Notes: a model not told the origin generated them from the sequence alone. A stretch of DNA of 10,729 nucleotides from UBA8752 sp040261275 (GCA_040261275.1 JBDQOI010000056.1:1-10729); one strand, 5' to 3'. Positions 1-6,543 are shown, counted from the stretch's first letter. Program-made: numbers and translations.

Positions 1-171
1 CATGCTTCCGGCTTGCAATGGCATGTTGGCTGGTCCGTCATGGACCCCACGGTCCGCCACATCGAACGGCAAGGCCACCTCGCCGGCGATATCGCCGCCG
101 ATGCCGCTGGGATCCTGCAGCAATGGGGGTGGGTCTCATTGAACCTCAACCCTTCCATCCTCCTCAAATGA
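1..171 (+). CDS. C-terminal end of an unrecognised protein (partial)
   Basis: Frame 1 is open from the first base of the window and ends at TGA 169-171, giving 56 residues that include the stretch DPTVRHIERQGHLAGDIAAD. By eye about three quarters of the third codon positions are G or C, as in the neighbouring genes, which supports this frame over the other two. The TGA overlaps the ATG of the next gene (ATGA), the usual arrangement of translationally coupled genes. I do not recognise the family from this fragment. Its position suggests it belongs to the same operon as the two heme-protein genes that follow, but that is inference. The start lies outside the window. Confidence 0.6.
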   Translation, partial: HASGLQWHVGWSVMDPTVRHIERQGHLAGDIAADAAGILQQWGWVSLNLNPSILLK

Positions 172-1004
172 GCCACATATCCCGCCCCACCAAGTTCTGG
201 ACGCTGACCGTGCTCGGAGGCGCCGCATTGCTCGTCTACCTCTTTGCCACCGCCCCCACCGCACTGGAATCGGCAGGTTCGGCCCAGAAGACCATGTCGA
301 CCCAGGAGGCCCTGACGCTGCTGGCGCTCGAGAACGACATCACCCGAACCCTGTTCACCAAGGAAATCGTGGGAAAGGGCAAGGCCCACGGCCTGAAATT
401 CGACGAGGACTGGGCCGATGAGGATGTGATCGCCGGACCATTGCCGGCGCTGTTCCTGAGGGGTGTTGCTGGCGAATTGGCGGTCAGCGATGTGCCGCTC
501 GGCCTGTTCCTGGGCTCTGATTTTCCCATCGAATCCTCCAACGGTTTCGAGGGTCGACAAATGGACGAGTTCAAGGCCATGCGCCAGGACCTTCTTCCCC
601 GGCATTTCATCGATGAGGCCACGGGTGAACACGTGAGCATGTTTCCCGACTTCGCATCGGCAGGTCCTTGCGTTTCCTGTCACAACGAACACACCCGAAC
701 GAGCAAGTCCGACTGGCAACTGGGAGACCTGATGGGCGCCACCACCTGGTCCTACCCTTCTGATTCGGTCACGACCGACGAGTTTCTCGCCATGCTTGGA
801 GAATACCGCAAAGGCGTGGAAGTAGTCTGGGGCCAATACCTGTCCGAGCTCGACCAGCTGGATCCTGAATTGCGGCCGCACATCGGCGATGAATGGCCAT
901 CCCAAGGCCTCTTCGTTCCCGCCCACGCCGCCCTGAGGGACAGCATCGACCGCATGGCCAATGGCGCCCTCTTTCTGGACCTGTTGAACCACACGACCCT
1001 CTGA
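168..1004 (+). CDS. Tll0287-like (DUF3365) membrane-anchored c-type heme protein
   Basis: A 278-residue protein predicted to carry one covalently bound c-type heme on the periplasmic side of the inner membrane. Residues 8-30 form one hydrophobic segment (WTLTVLGGAALLVYLFATA), which acts as an uncleaved anchor or signal peptide. The heme site is CVSCH at 168-172 (CxxCH). The following NEHTRTSKSDWQLGDLMGA is the typical continuation in the Tll0287-like/DUF3365 family, where a Lys-x-Asp-Trp-x-Leu-Gly-Asp segment follows the heme motif. The ATG at 168 is preferred over an in-frame upstream start at 18, because 18-167 in that frame is Arg/Pro-rich and is the reading frame shadow of the preceding gene. 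The stop overlaps the next start by one base (TGATG). The family is known to bind heme, and some members sit in front of signalling domains. No such domain is present here, so an electron-transfer or redox-sensing role with the next gene product is inferred. Confidence 0.85.
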   Translation: MSHISRPTKFWTLTVLGGAALLVYLFATAPTALESAGSAQKTMSTQEALTLLALENDITRTLFTKEIVGKGKAHGLKFDEDWADEDVIAGPLPALFLRGVAGELAVSDVPLGLFLGSDFPIESSNGFEGRQMDEFKAMRQDLLPRHFIDEATGEHVSMFPDFASAGPCVSCHNEHTRTSKSDWQLGDLMGATTWSYPSDSVTTDEFLAMLGEYRKGVEVVWGQYLSELDQLDPELRPHIGDEWPSQGLFVPAHAALRDSIDRMANGALFLDLLNHTTL

Positions 1005-1462
1005 TGCGCAGAGCCGCTCGATACTTGAGCTGGCTGGTGGCCCTCATCATGGCCGCCGCATGGGTGGGCGGCGTCAACGAATTGGAAGCCTTTGCCTTCC
1101 AGCAGGACAGAACCTTCCGCAATGTGAGTGGATTGGTGGTCATGGGCATCATCCTGTTCCAATGGGGACTCACGTTGGGTCGAACCGTCTTTCAGCGCAC
1201 GGGCAGCCAATGGGGTTCATGGATCGATTGGCACCTGCGCAGCGCCATTGTCCTGCCCATTGCCGTGCTGTTCCATTCCATCGCCCTCGGATGGGGCCTC
1301 CTTGCGCTGCTGCCGCTGAGCTTGTTGGCCGCCGCCCACTTCGGTTCCCAGCTCGAAGGCGATGCCGCCCTTCGCCGGCACCTCAAGTACCACATCGGGC
1401 TCTCCGCCCTGACCTTGGCGCTCGCCTTGGTTCACGCGTGGACCGTCCTGGTCTTCAACTGA
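1004..1462 (+). CDS. Small integral membrane protein with two His-X13-His helices, probable di-heme b cytochrome
   Basis: A 152-residue, very hydrophobic protein with about five membrane segments, near residues 8-26, 42-62, 77-95, 98-113 and 130-150. Two of them carry paired histidines with the same spacing: His77/His91 and His130/His144, each with 13 residues between. In ferric-reductase and NOX-type membrane domains and related b-type cytochromes, two helices with His pairs 12-14 residues apart hold two stacked b hemes, so this protein is likely a di-heme b electron carrier. I cannot name the exact family. His112 and His126 are further, unpaired histidines. The ATG shares its A with the stop of the c-heme gene upstream, so the two products are probably made together and may pass electrons across the membrane. 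The stop codon directly abuts the stop of rsfS on the other strand. No NAD/FAD-binding domain is attached. The heme assignment is inference from spacing alone. Confidence 0.6.
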   Translation: MRRAARYLSWLVALIMAAAWVGGVNELEAFAFQQDRTFRNVSGLVVMGIILFQWGLTLGRTVFQRTGSQWGSWIDWHLRSAIVLPIAVLFHSIALGWGLLALLPLSLLAAAHFGSQLEGDAALRRHLKYHIGLSALTLALALVHAWTVLVFN

Positions 1463-1933
1463 TCAGTACTCCGGAAAATCCTCAGGGTTCGGACGTCCAT
1501 CCTCCAGGTCCGGAATCGCCTGCTGGGGCGCATCGGCCCACAACTCTTCCAGTCCGTAGTGACCCCTCCAATCCTTGTGGAAGATGTGGACTACGACATC
1601 TGCGTAGTCCAAGAGCGCCCATTGGCCGCCGCGCAATCCCTGCTTGGCCCAGGGCGACTCGTCGTGCCGCTTCTCCGTGAACTCCTCGACGCTGCGGGCA
1701 ATGGCCTCCACCTGCGTATTCGACTGGCCTTCGCAAATGATGAAACGCGCCGCTACGCTGTTGGGCATCGTGGTGAAGTCAATGACGCAGATGGACTGCC
1801 CCTTGACCTCCTGAATGCCCTCTATGACACTGGTGACAAGGGCATCTGTGGAGGGTCCTGTGGTGCGCTCAGGAGCGTTCCGGGGCGACGTCGCGTAAGT
1901 GCGCGGATCGGGTTGTGCTTGATGTTCTTCCAA
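1463..1933 (-). CDS. rsfS: Ribosomal silencing factor RsfS
   Basis: A 156-residue protein of the RsfS/Iojap (DUF143) family. These proteins bind ribosomal protein uL14 on the 50S subunit, block joining with 30S and so damp translation under starvation. Family hallmarks are visible: FIICEGQSNTQVEAIA from residue 64, WALLDYADVVVHIF at 105-118, and YGLEELWADA at 126-135. Length is slightly above the usual 105-130 because of an N-terminal tail of about 28 polar residues. The start is TTG at 1931-1933. An in-frame TAG stands just upstream at 1940-1942, and no ATG, GTG or TTG follows before the conserved domain, so TTG is the only conventional choice. The gene is divergent from the biotin ligase, a common Bacteroidota pairing, but ftsH, which usually follows rsfS in that phylum, is absent. 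A convergent cytochrome gene sits there instead. Confidence 0.92.
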   Translation of the reverse strand: MEEHQAQPDPRTYATSPRNAPERTTGPSTDALVTSVIEGIQEVKGQSICVIDFTTMPNSVAARFIICEGQSNTQVEAIARSVEEFTEKRHDESPWAKQGLRGGQWALLDYADVVVHIFHKDWRGHYGLEELWADAPQQAIPDLEDGRPNPEDFPEY

Positions 1934-1938
1934 CGTGC

Positions 1939-1949
1939 GCTAAAATAGC
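1939..1949. promoter_or_regulatory. A/T-rich inverted repeat between the rsfS and biotin ligase starts, candidate promoter region
   Basis: GCTAAAATAGC is a short inverted repeat (GCTA-AAA-TAGC) and the only A/T-rich patch in the roughly 20 bases between the divergent starts. On the minus strand it reads TATTTTAG, one mismatch from the Bacteroidota -7 element TAnnTTTG, and lies six bases before the rsfS TTG. This would give a very short or absent leader for rsfS. No convincing -33 TTTG partner was found, so the call is tentative. Confidence 0.25.
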
Positions 1950-1953
1950 CCCC

Positions 1954-2790
1954 GTGGAGGACCTGCACACCGCCGTTCAACTTCTCGCCCAAAGCATGGG
2001 TTGCCAGCCTCATTTTCAGGAGCAATCGGGCAGATGGACCCTCTTGGGCTGGACTTCCACCGACAGCACCAATTCGCGGGCTTTGCGCGCCTTGCGCAGT
2101 GCTTCTCCACCCTTGCTGGACCACATGGCCATCACTGCAGAACAGCAAACCCAAGGCCGAGGTCAACAACAGCGTTCTTGGGAACAAGCCTCAAACCAGG
2201 ACCTGGCGTGCACCCTGATTTTGAGCAAGGGGCTTCCATCCCCACATCCCTTTGTCCTCAACCTCGCCGCAAGCCTGGCCGTTGTCGAAGCCATCGAGCA
2301 CACACTGCCCCACACCCGAGGCAAAGAACTGGAGATCAAATGGCCCAACGACATCATGTGGAAGGGAAAGAAGGCCGGGGGCATCCTGATCGAAAACAAT
2401 TGGCGCGGCAACGTGTGGAGCTCTGCTGTCATTGGAATCGGGATCAACCTGCGTGGAACCCCCTCTTTCCCCAATGCCACCGCCCTGCTTTCAAGCGATA
2501 CAACTGCGAAGGAGGCAGAGGAAGTCAGGGCCGAACTCCTGCGCGATGTGCTTCTCCATTTCGACGCGAGGCTAGCAGAAATCAACACCCCCGAGGCCTT
2601 GCTGCGACACTACCACCAGCGGCTTCACGGCTGGGGACGGGCCCAGCGCTGGCAATTGGATGGAGAACCCGTGCGGGGCATCCTCGAATCCATCGACCTC
2701 GAAGGACGTCTGTGCGTGCTTGAAAATGGAAAGGGAAGATGCTTCTCTCCCGGTGAGGTAGGGTGGTTGGGAATGGAACCCGGTACGTGA
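1954..2790 (+). CDS. birA: Biotin--[acetyl-CoA-carboxylase] ligase, no DNA-binding domain
   Basis: A 278-residue class I biotin-protein ligase. It activates biotin with ATP to biotinyl-5'-AMP and transfers it to the biotin carrier lysine of acyl-CoA carboxylases in the cytoplasm. The signatures are in order: the substrate-binding STDSTN near residue 36, the adenylate-binding loop GRGQQQRSW at 68-76, KWPNDIMWKGKKAGGILIE at 129-147 and IGIGIN at 160-165. A short C-terminal SH3-like domain ends the protein. There is no N-terminal helix-turn-helix, so it cannot act as the biotin operon repressor that E. coli BirA is. The start is uncertain. GTG 1954 is chosen because codon usage looks coding from there. 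ATG 1996 would also leave all motifs intact, and GTG 1915 would overlap rsfS. It is divergent from rsfS and convergent with the SRPBCC gene, with 11 bases between stops. Confidence 0.92.
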   Translation: MEDLHTAVQLLAQSMGCQPHFQEQSGRWTLLGWTSTDSTNSRALRALRSASPPLLDHMAITAEQQTQGRGQQQRSWEQASNQDLACTLILSKGLPSPHPFVLNLAASLAVVEAIEHTLPHTRGKELEIKWPNDIMWKGKKAGGILIENNWRGNVWSSAVIGIGINLRGTPSFPNATALLSSDTTAKEAEEVRAELLRDVLLHFDARLAEINTPEALLRHYHQRLHGWGRAQRWQLDGEPVRGILESIDLEGRLCVLENGKGRCFSPGEVGWLGMEPGT

Positions 2791-2801
2791 ATTCGAGCCT
2801 G

Positions 2802-3209
2802 TCAAGCAGCGCCGAAGCGGGCCTCGACCGCCCCCGCAATGTGCTGGAACAATGCCTCGAGCGGCTTTTGGGCCATCATGCGCAGGAAGGGGTTCAAATC
2901 AGCTTCACATCTCACGTAAGCGCGAGCACCCCTGCTTTCCTCTTCTACATGCAGGTCCAAGTGAAAGGCAAAAGGAGCTCCCCCCCCTTGAAGTCGCAGC
3001 ACGTCTCCGTCGAAGTGATCCGCGGTGCGCGTCAAGCGGATTTCCAACCCTCCTTGGATTTTGAAGGACACCTCATCCTCTGAGCCGGAAAAGTTCTTGA
3101 CCTTCTCGGCGGGCAGCAAAGGTTCGAGGTTGCGCAAATCGTGAAGGTGTTTCCGGAGTTCATCCGCCGTGGCGGCCACGACCACCTCCCTGCTTTTAAT
3201 CTCGGTCAT
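2802..3209 (-). CDS. SRPBCC (START/polyketide-cyclase-like) family protein downstream of pyrE
   Basis: A 135-residue cytoplasmic protein with the short SRPBCC helix-grip layout. There is an N-terminal strand (EIKSREVVVAA), then a helix with HDLRNLEPLLP typical of the coenzyme Q-binding/START-like group. Alternating strands follow, then DLNPFLRMMAQKPLEALF at 104-121 leading into the long C-terminal helix. This pattern, including NPF-MM-KPL, matches the small uncharacterised protein commonly encoded beside pyrE in Bacteroidota. Such folds hold a hydrophobic ligand in a cavity, but the ligand here is unknown. The ATG at 3209 lies two bases after the pyrE stop, so the two genes are cotranscribed. 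A run of eight G (minus strand, 2980-2987) encodes Gly75-77, and the frame is intact through it. No catalytic residue can be assigned. Confidence 0.85.
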   Translation of the reverse strand: MTEIKSREVVVAATADELRKHLHDLRNLEPLLPAEKVKNFSGSEDEVSFKIQGGLEIRLTRTADHFDGDVLRLQGGGAPFAFHLDLHVEEESRGARAYVRCEADLNPFLRMMAQKPLEALFQHIAGAVEARFGAA

Positions 3210-3211
3210 CC

Positions 3212-3886
3212 CTATACCTGGTTGGAGGTGAGGGCATCCGTGAATTTCCGACTCCAAGCTGCAGCATCCTCCCGCCACTGGATCAGAGTTTCTGCTTGGG
3301 ATTCGGTCAGATATTCCTTGGACGCGGCCTCCGAGATCAGCGTACCGTAATCGCTCAAGGTTTCCAGCTGACATCCGGCAGACTCAAAATTCCGAGCCGC
3401 CAAGTCAAAGCCGTAAGTAAAAATCGCCACCATGCCCTTGACCTCCAGCCCCATTTCGCGAAGTGCCTCCACGGCACTAAGACTGGATTTTCCCGTACTG
3501 ATCAAATCCTCGATCACCACTACGTTCCGCGCCTTGCCCAAGTCGCCTTCCACGCGGTTGCCCTTTCCATGCCCCTTGGCTTCGCCGCGAACATAGCAGA
3601 AGGGAAGCCCCAGTTCATGGGCGACGTAGGCCCCCCATGCAATGCCACCCGTAGCGACGCCGGCGATCATATCGGGCTTGCCGAACAGCCCTTCCACGGC
3701 CGTGCAAAGCTGCTGGCGAAGGTGGGTGCGCACGGACGGGTGACTCAACGCCATCCGGTTATCGCAGTAAATGGGGGACCGCAAGCCCGAGGCCCATGTG
3801 AACGGATCTTCGGGAGCGAGCTGGATCGCCTTGATGCGCAACAGAGATTCTGCTACTTTCCGGCGCTCATCCAATGAAAAAGACAT
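3212..3886 (-). CDS. pyrE: Orotate phosphoribosyltransferase
   Basis: A 224-residue enzyme that joins orotate and PRPP to make orotidine 5'-phosphate, the fifth step of de novo UMP synthesis, as a cytoplasmic dimer. Visible signatures are FTWASGLRSPIYCDNR at 29-44 (orotate-binding start), the mobile catalytic loop around YVRGEAKGHGKGNRVEG at 98-114 with Lys104, His106 and Lys108, and the PRPP-binding VVVIEDLISTGKS at 122-134. Length matches the family (about 210-225). The ATG at 3886 aligns with the usual N-terminus of Bacteroidota PyrE, and the upstream in-frame extension falls inside the antisense NUDIX gene. Start codons of pyrE and the NUDIX gene overlap on opposite strands within CATG at 3884-3887, so the pyrE promoter has to lie within NUDIX coding sequence. 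The SRPBCC gene follows after two bases. Confidence 0.96.
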   Translation of the reverse strand: MSFSLDERRKVAESLLRIKAIQLAPEDPFTWASGLRSPIYCDNRMALSHPSVRTHLRQQLCTAVEGLFGKPDMIAGVATGGIAWGAYVAHELGLPFCYVRGEAKGHGKGNRVEGDLGKARNVVVIEDLISTGKSSLSAVEALREMGLEVKGMVAIFTYGFDLAARNFESAGCQLETLSDYGTLISEAASKEYLTESQAETLIQWREDAAAWSRKFTDALTSNQV

Positions 3887-4499
3887 GGCACGAAGGTATG
3901 ACGTTGATTTCGGCGAACGACGCCTGACACTCGCCGATTCGCAGGTGATTCCCGACGCTTCGTCCACGGTTTTCCCACATGCAAATGGAGCCGTGGCCCC
4001 CATTGCGTTTTGGACCAACCGCGCGGACCATGCGTGGCTGTCGTGCGCGGACCCCTCTGCAGCGTGGAAGTCCCTCCAGCGCCACACCCGCGAAGTCCAT
4101 GCCGCAGGCGGATTATTGACCAATGAGGCCGGCGAATTGCTCTGTATCCATCGACTGGGACATTGGGACCTTCCCAAAGGCAAAGTGGAACCGGGTGAAG
4201 ATTTTCCTACGGCCGCTGCCCGAGAGGTTCATGAAGAGTGTGGAGTTCCCCTGCCCATCGTAGGCCGCCCGTTCGCCACGACGCATCATGTCTACGGACC
4301 CGATGACACCTTGATGAAGGTGACCCATTGGTTCAGGATGCGCCCAAGTCCGGGCACCATGGAAAGCCGACTTCAACCCCAGATCGAGGAGGGAATAACG
4401 GAAGTGCGATGGGCATCTGCCGAAGAAGTGGTCCAATTGGAACCATTGGCGTTTGGCAACATCGCCCGTCTCATGGCCGCCTGGAGAGCCAATCCATAA
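3885..4499 (+). CDS. NUDIX hydrolase
   Basis: A 204-residue protein. The complete Nudix box runs from Gly99 to Val121 (G-X5-E at 99-105, REVHEECGV at 113-121), so the metal-dependent phosphoanhydride hydrolysis centre is intact. Preceding strands read HAAGGLLTNEAGELLCIHR and WDLPKGK, typical of the fold. About 70 residues precede the domain and look like the short N-terminal region seen in NUDIX proteins encoded next to pyrE in this phylum. The substrate cannot be predicted. The proximity to pyrE makes a nucleotide or nucleotide-sugar plausible, but that is inference. ATG 3885 is taken as start because the protein-like stretch RRYDVDFGERRLTLAD follows immediately. In-frame starts further upstream would lie deep inside pyrE. 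The 3' end overlaps the convergent minus-strand gene by 29 bases. Confidence 0.9.
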   Translation: MARRYDVDFGERRLTLADSQVIPDASSTVFPHANGAVAPIAFWTNRADHAWLSCADPSAAWKSLQRHTREVHAAGGLLTNEAGELLCIHRLGHWDLPKGKVEPGEDFPTAAAREVHEECGVPLPIVGRPFATTHHVYGPDDTLMKVTHWFRMRPSPGTMESRLQPQIEEGITEVRWASAEEVVQLEPLAFGNIARLMAAWRANP

Positions 4500-6036
4500 G
4501 GGCAGGTCCCGGCAAGGGTGGCTCAGAGCGCACGGGAACCCATCCTGGGCCGCTGTACCTCATCGAGGGCAAAGCCCGAATTTCAAAGGCCTCTGTCCAC
4601 CGGATGTCCCCCCCGGTGTGCACCATTCGATAGGGCATTCGGGCCGGCCCCCCATTTCGCTCACTGGCGCTGCGAACGCAACGCTCATAAGCGGACCAAT
4701 CGAGCCCTGCATCCACCACCACCCAGGTCAGATCTCGGGTCCATGCCTCTCCCTGTCCGCGGTTCCTTCCTCTGCGCCCAGACGTCTGCAGCATGCGTTC
4801 CAGCACTTGCAATTGAACCGTGGTCGACGGAGCAGATGCATCCACCCACAGCCACACAACCGCCCCCCCGGTGGACAATTCCTCCATTCTCACCAGGTCG
4901 CCTTGTCCCGAAAAAACCCGCAATCTTCCGGACAGAGGGCCGGGAGGAGAAAAGTGCTGAATCAGACGCTCAGCCGACACGCCAAGCAGGGGATGAGAAA
5001 CCAATTCTGCAAGGAGCTCCTCCACGGGCGGCGGCAGCGGCATACCCCGGCCAAACCGCAACGGCGGCGAATAGCCCAATCCTCCATCTCCAAGGCGGGC
5101 GAGGAACCATGCCGCCGTTCGGTCCAAGTCCTGAATGCCCCACCACGCAGCCGTCACCTCTGCCAATCCTTCGAGGTCTCCCTCCATCCATGCGCGCCCC
5201 AAACGCTGCCTCTCCTCACGACCGAGTGCATTTACGTCCGCAAATCGATCCAATCCCTGACGAAATCGGAATACCGCCGCCGCATCCTCGGGGTCCGGGG
5301 CGGCCGCCTGCTGCCAGCGGGTCCGGAAGGCCGCCAAACTATCCGCATTCATTTCGGGCAAGACCCTCCAGCGCAAGGCCCTCGCCCAATCCCGCGCCGC
5401 TCCTTCGGGCACCCCTTTCACCAAGGAGTCCAAGGCACGGGTGAAAGCTCTCGACCGTTCCACCTGCAGGGAATCCGAATCCCAACCGGTTTCACCCTGC
5501 CCCATAGGAGATCCTAAAGCATCCGCAGCGCGGTCACGTGCGCCCCCGCTCGATTCTCCCCACAAGAGGGACTGCTGCACATCTGCGGCCACCCTTCCTG
5601 CATACTCCTCAACGAGCACTTCAGCCCGTGCCAACGCAATGGGAGTCCAAGGAGGCGACATAACACCATCCCACATCACTTCTCCAGGACGCGCAGAGAA
5701 TGGCGCGCGACCCGCCGCAGGCTGCACCAACTCTGCCCCCTCCACATAGGGCCCGCAAACAGGCAAGGACCATTGGATGCCAGCACATTCCCATTCCAGA
5801 AAGTGAAGTCGGCCATCCAAGGGCCAATTCAAGGTCACCTCGCCTTCCGTGCTCACTTGCCCCTCCGCCAGCACACTTCGCGTGGCGGACAGTGGATGGT
5901 ATTCACTCAAGCGCCAAGGACGGCTTTCCAATCCTTCCCATCGAAATCGCGCCTCGGCTTGGGCAGGCGTCTCCTGTGACGCGCAGAATACCAGCAGAAA
6001 AAAGCAGGCAAAACAACGAACAGCGATTCTGACCAT
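4471..6036 (-). CDS. Exported protein with probable degenerate thioredoxin-like C-terminal domain
   Basis: A 521-residue protein starting MVRIAVRCFACFFLLVFC, a basic then hydrophobic Sec-type signal peptide. The Cys at 18 is preceded by Val-Phe rather than a good lipobox, so lipoprotein status is doubtful. Residues about 50-360 are Trp/Arg/Ala-rich and match nothing I recognise. From about 381 to 511 the pattern resembles a TlpA/thioredoxin fold: AVVWLWVDASAPSTTVQLQVL near 392-412 sits where WASWCPPC normally does, WVVVDAGLDW follows, and RALPSMRYSGPGWVP near 487-501 would carry the cis-proline. The CxxC pair is replaced by Ser-Ala-Pro-Ser, so no disulfide redox activity is expected. The start at 6036 lies 13 bases after the coaD stop; an upstream in-frame ATG would overlap coaD. 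Long open frames on the opposite strand are composition shadows. Exported location is fairly likely, function unknown. Confidence 0.75.
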   Translation of the reverse strand: MVRIAVRCFACFFLLVFCASQETPAQAEARFRWEGLESRPWRLSEYHPLSATRSVLAEGQVSTEGEVTLNWPLDGRLHFLEWECAGIQWSLPVCGPYVEGAELVQPAAGRAPFSARPGEVMWDGVMSPPWTPIALARAEVLVEEYAGRVAADVQQSLLWGESSGGARDRAADALGSPMGQGETGWDSDSLQVERSRAFTRALDSLVKGVPEGAARDWARALRWRVLPEMNADSLAAFRTRWQQAAAPDPEDAAAVFRFRQGLDRFADVNALGREERQRLGRAWMEGDLEGLAEVTAAWWGIQDLDRTAAWFLARLGDGGLGYSPPLRFGRGMPLPPPVEELLAELVSHPLLGVSAERLIQHFSPPGPLSGRLRVFSGQGDLVRMEELSTGGAVVWLWVDASAPSTTVQLQVLERMLQTSGRRGRNRGQGEAWTRDLTWVVVDAGLDWSAYERCVRSASERNGGPARMPYRMVHTGGDIRWTEAFEIRALPSMRYSGPGWVPVRSEPPLPGPALMDWLSRRP

Positions 6037-6049
6037 CACAGGTAAGCTC

Positions 6050-6520
6050 CTATCCGAGATCGACACCATCCGGTACGAAACGCGAAACATCTCCACCGTG
6101 GTGTGCCACATCGCGAACCACACTGCTGGAAATCGGAGCGTGCTCGGGGTCAGTAAATAGAATCATCGTCTCCAAACCGGAGTCGAGATACTTCGTCATC
6201 TGGGCAATGGTCCGCTCATATTCGAAATCACCACCGTTCCGTACACCGCGAATCAACCAACCGGCTTCCACCAATTGACAAAAATCCACAGTCAATCCCT
6301 CGAAGGACATGACGCGCACATGGCCGAGGTCCGAGAAGGTCTTCTCACACCACTCCATCCGACGCTCCAATGGGAACATGCCCTGTTTCTCCTGATTGAC
6401 GCCAATGGCCACGATGACTTCATCGAAAAGGACCGCGGCGCGGCGCAAGATGTTTTCATGACCCCGTGTGATGGGGTCGAAAGAACCGGGAAATACAGCA
6501 CGACGGGACGCATGGCTCAT
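6050..6520 (-). CDS. coaD: Phosphopantetheine adenylyltransferase
   Basis: A 156-residue enzyme that transfers AMP from ATP to 4'-phosphopantetheine, giving dephospho-CoA, the penultimate step of coenzyme A synthesis. AVFPGSFDPITRGHENIL at 8-25 holds the nucleotidyltransferase T/HxGH motif (TRGH 18-21). RGVRNGGDFEYE at 91-102 and ISSSVVRD at 130-137 are the other family signatures. Length matches bacterial CoaD (about 155-165). ATG 6520 is preferred because it leaves the usual few residues before the first strand. An ATG at 6541 in the same frame would add seven residues and cannot be excluded. The gene lies 57 bases after the dipeptide epimerase and 13 before the exported protein gene. In many bacteria coaD directly follows rsmD. 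Here the epimerase separates them. Confidence 0.96.
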   Translation of the reverse strand: MSHASRRAVFPGSFDPITRGHENILRRAAVLFDEVIVAIGVNQEKQGMFPLERRMEWCEKTFSDLGHVRVMSFEGLTVDFCQLVEAGWLIRGVRNGGDFEYERTIAQMTKYLDSGLETMILFTDPEHAPISSSVVRDVAHHGGDVSRFVPDGVDLG

Positions 6521-6529
6521 GGCATTCTG

Positions 6530-6543
6530 CTTTGGAACCAAAG
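6530..6543. promoter_or_regulatory. Inverted repeat upstream of coaD, candidate operator or promoter element
   Basis: CTTTGGAACCAAAG forms a perfect 6-base inverted repeat with a two-base centre, ten bases upstream of the chosen coaD start and in the only gap (57 bases) of the six-gene run. On the minus strand it starts within TTTCTTTG, one mismatch from the Bacteroidota -7 consensus TAnnTTTG, so an internal coaD promoter is possible. No well-spaced -33 element is visible. The repeat is short enough to arise by chance. Confidence 0.25.

Noticed and set aside
18..167. In-frame N-terminal extension of the c-heme protein from an ATG at 18
   Set aside because: The extension is Arg/Pro-rich and lies in the shadow frame of the upstream gene, whose frame shows the expected G/C third positions. 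ATG 168 gives a normal membrane anchor.
1915..1953. Longer biotin ligase starting at GTG 1915
   Set aside because: It would overlap the divergent rsfS start by 19 bases and include the A/T-rich candidate promoter patch. GTG 1954 or ATG 1996 are more plausible.
2001..2723. Plus-strand 240-codon frame inside the biotin ligase
   Set aside because: It is a shifted frame of a gene with all biotin ligase motifs, and its product is low-complexity.
4453..5517. Long plus-strand open frames of 354 and 308 codons opposite the exported protein
   Set aside because: They are Pro/Arg/Ser-rich with no recognisable domain and arise from the GC-rich codon pattern of the minus-strand gene, which has a signal peptide and a domain-like C-terminus.
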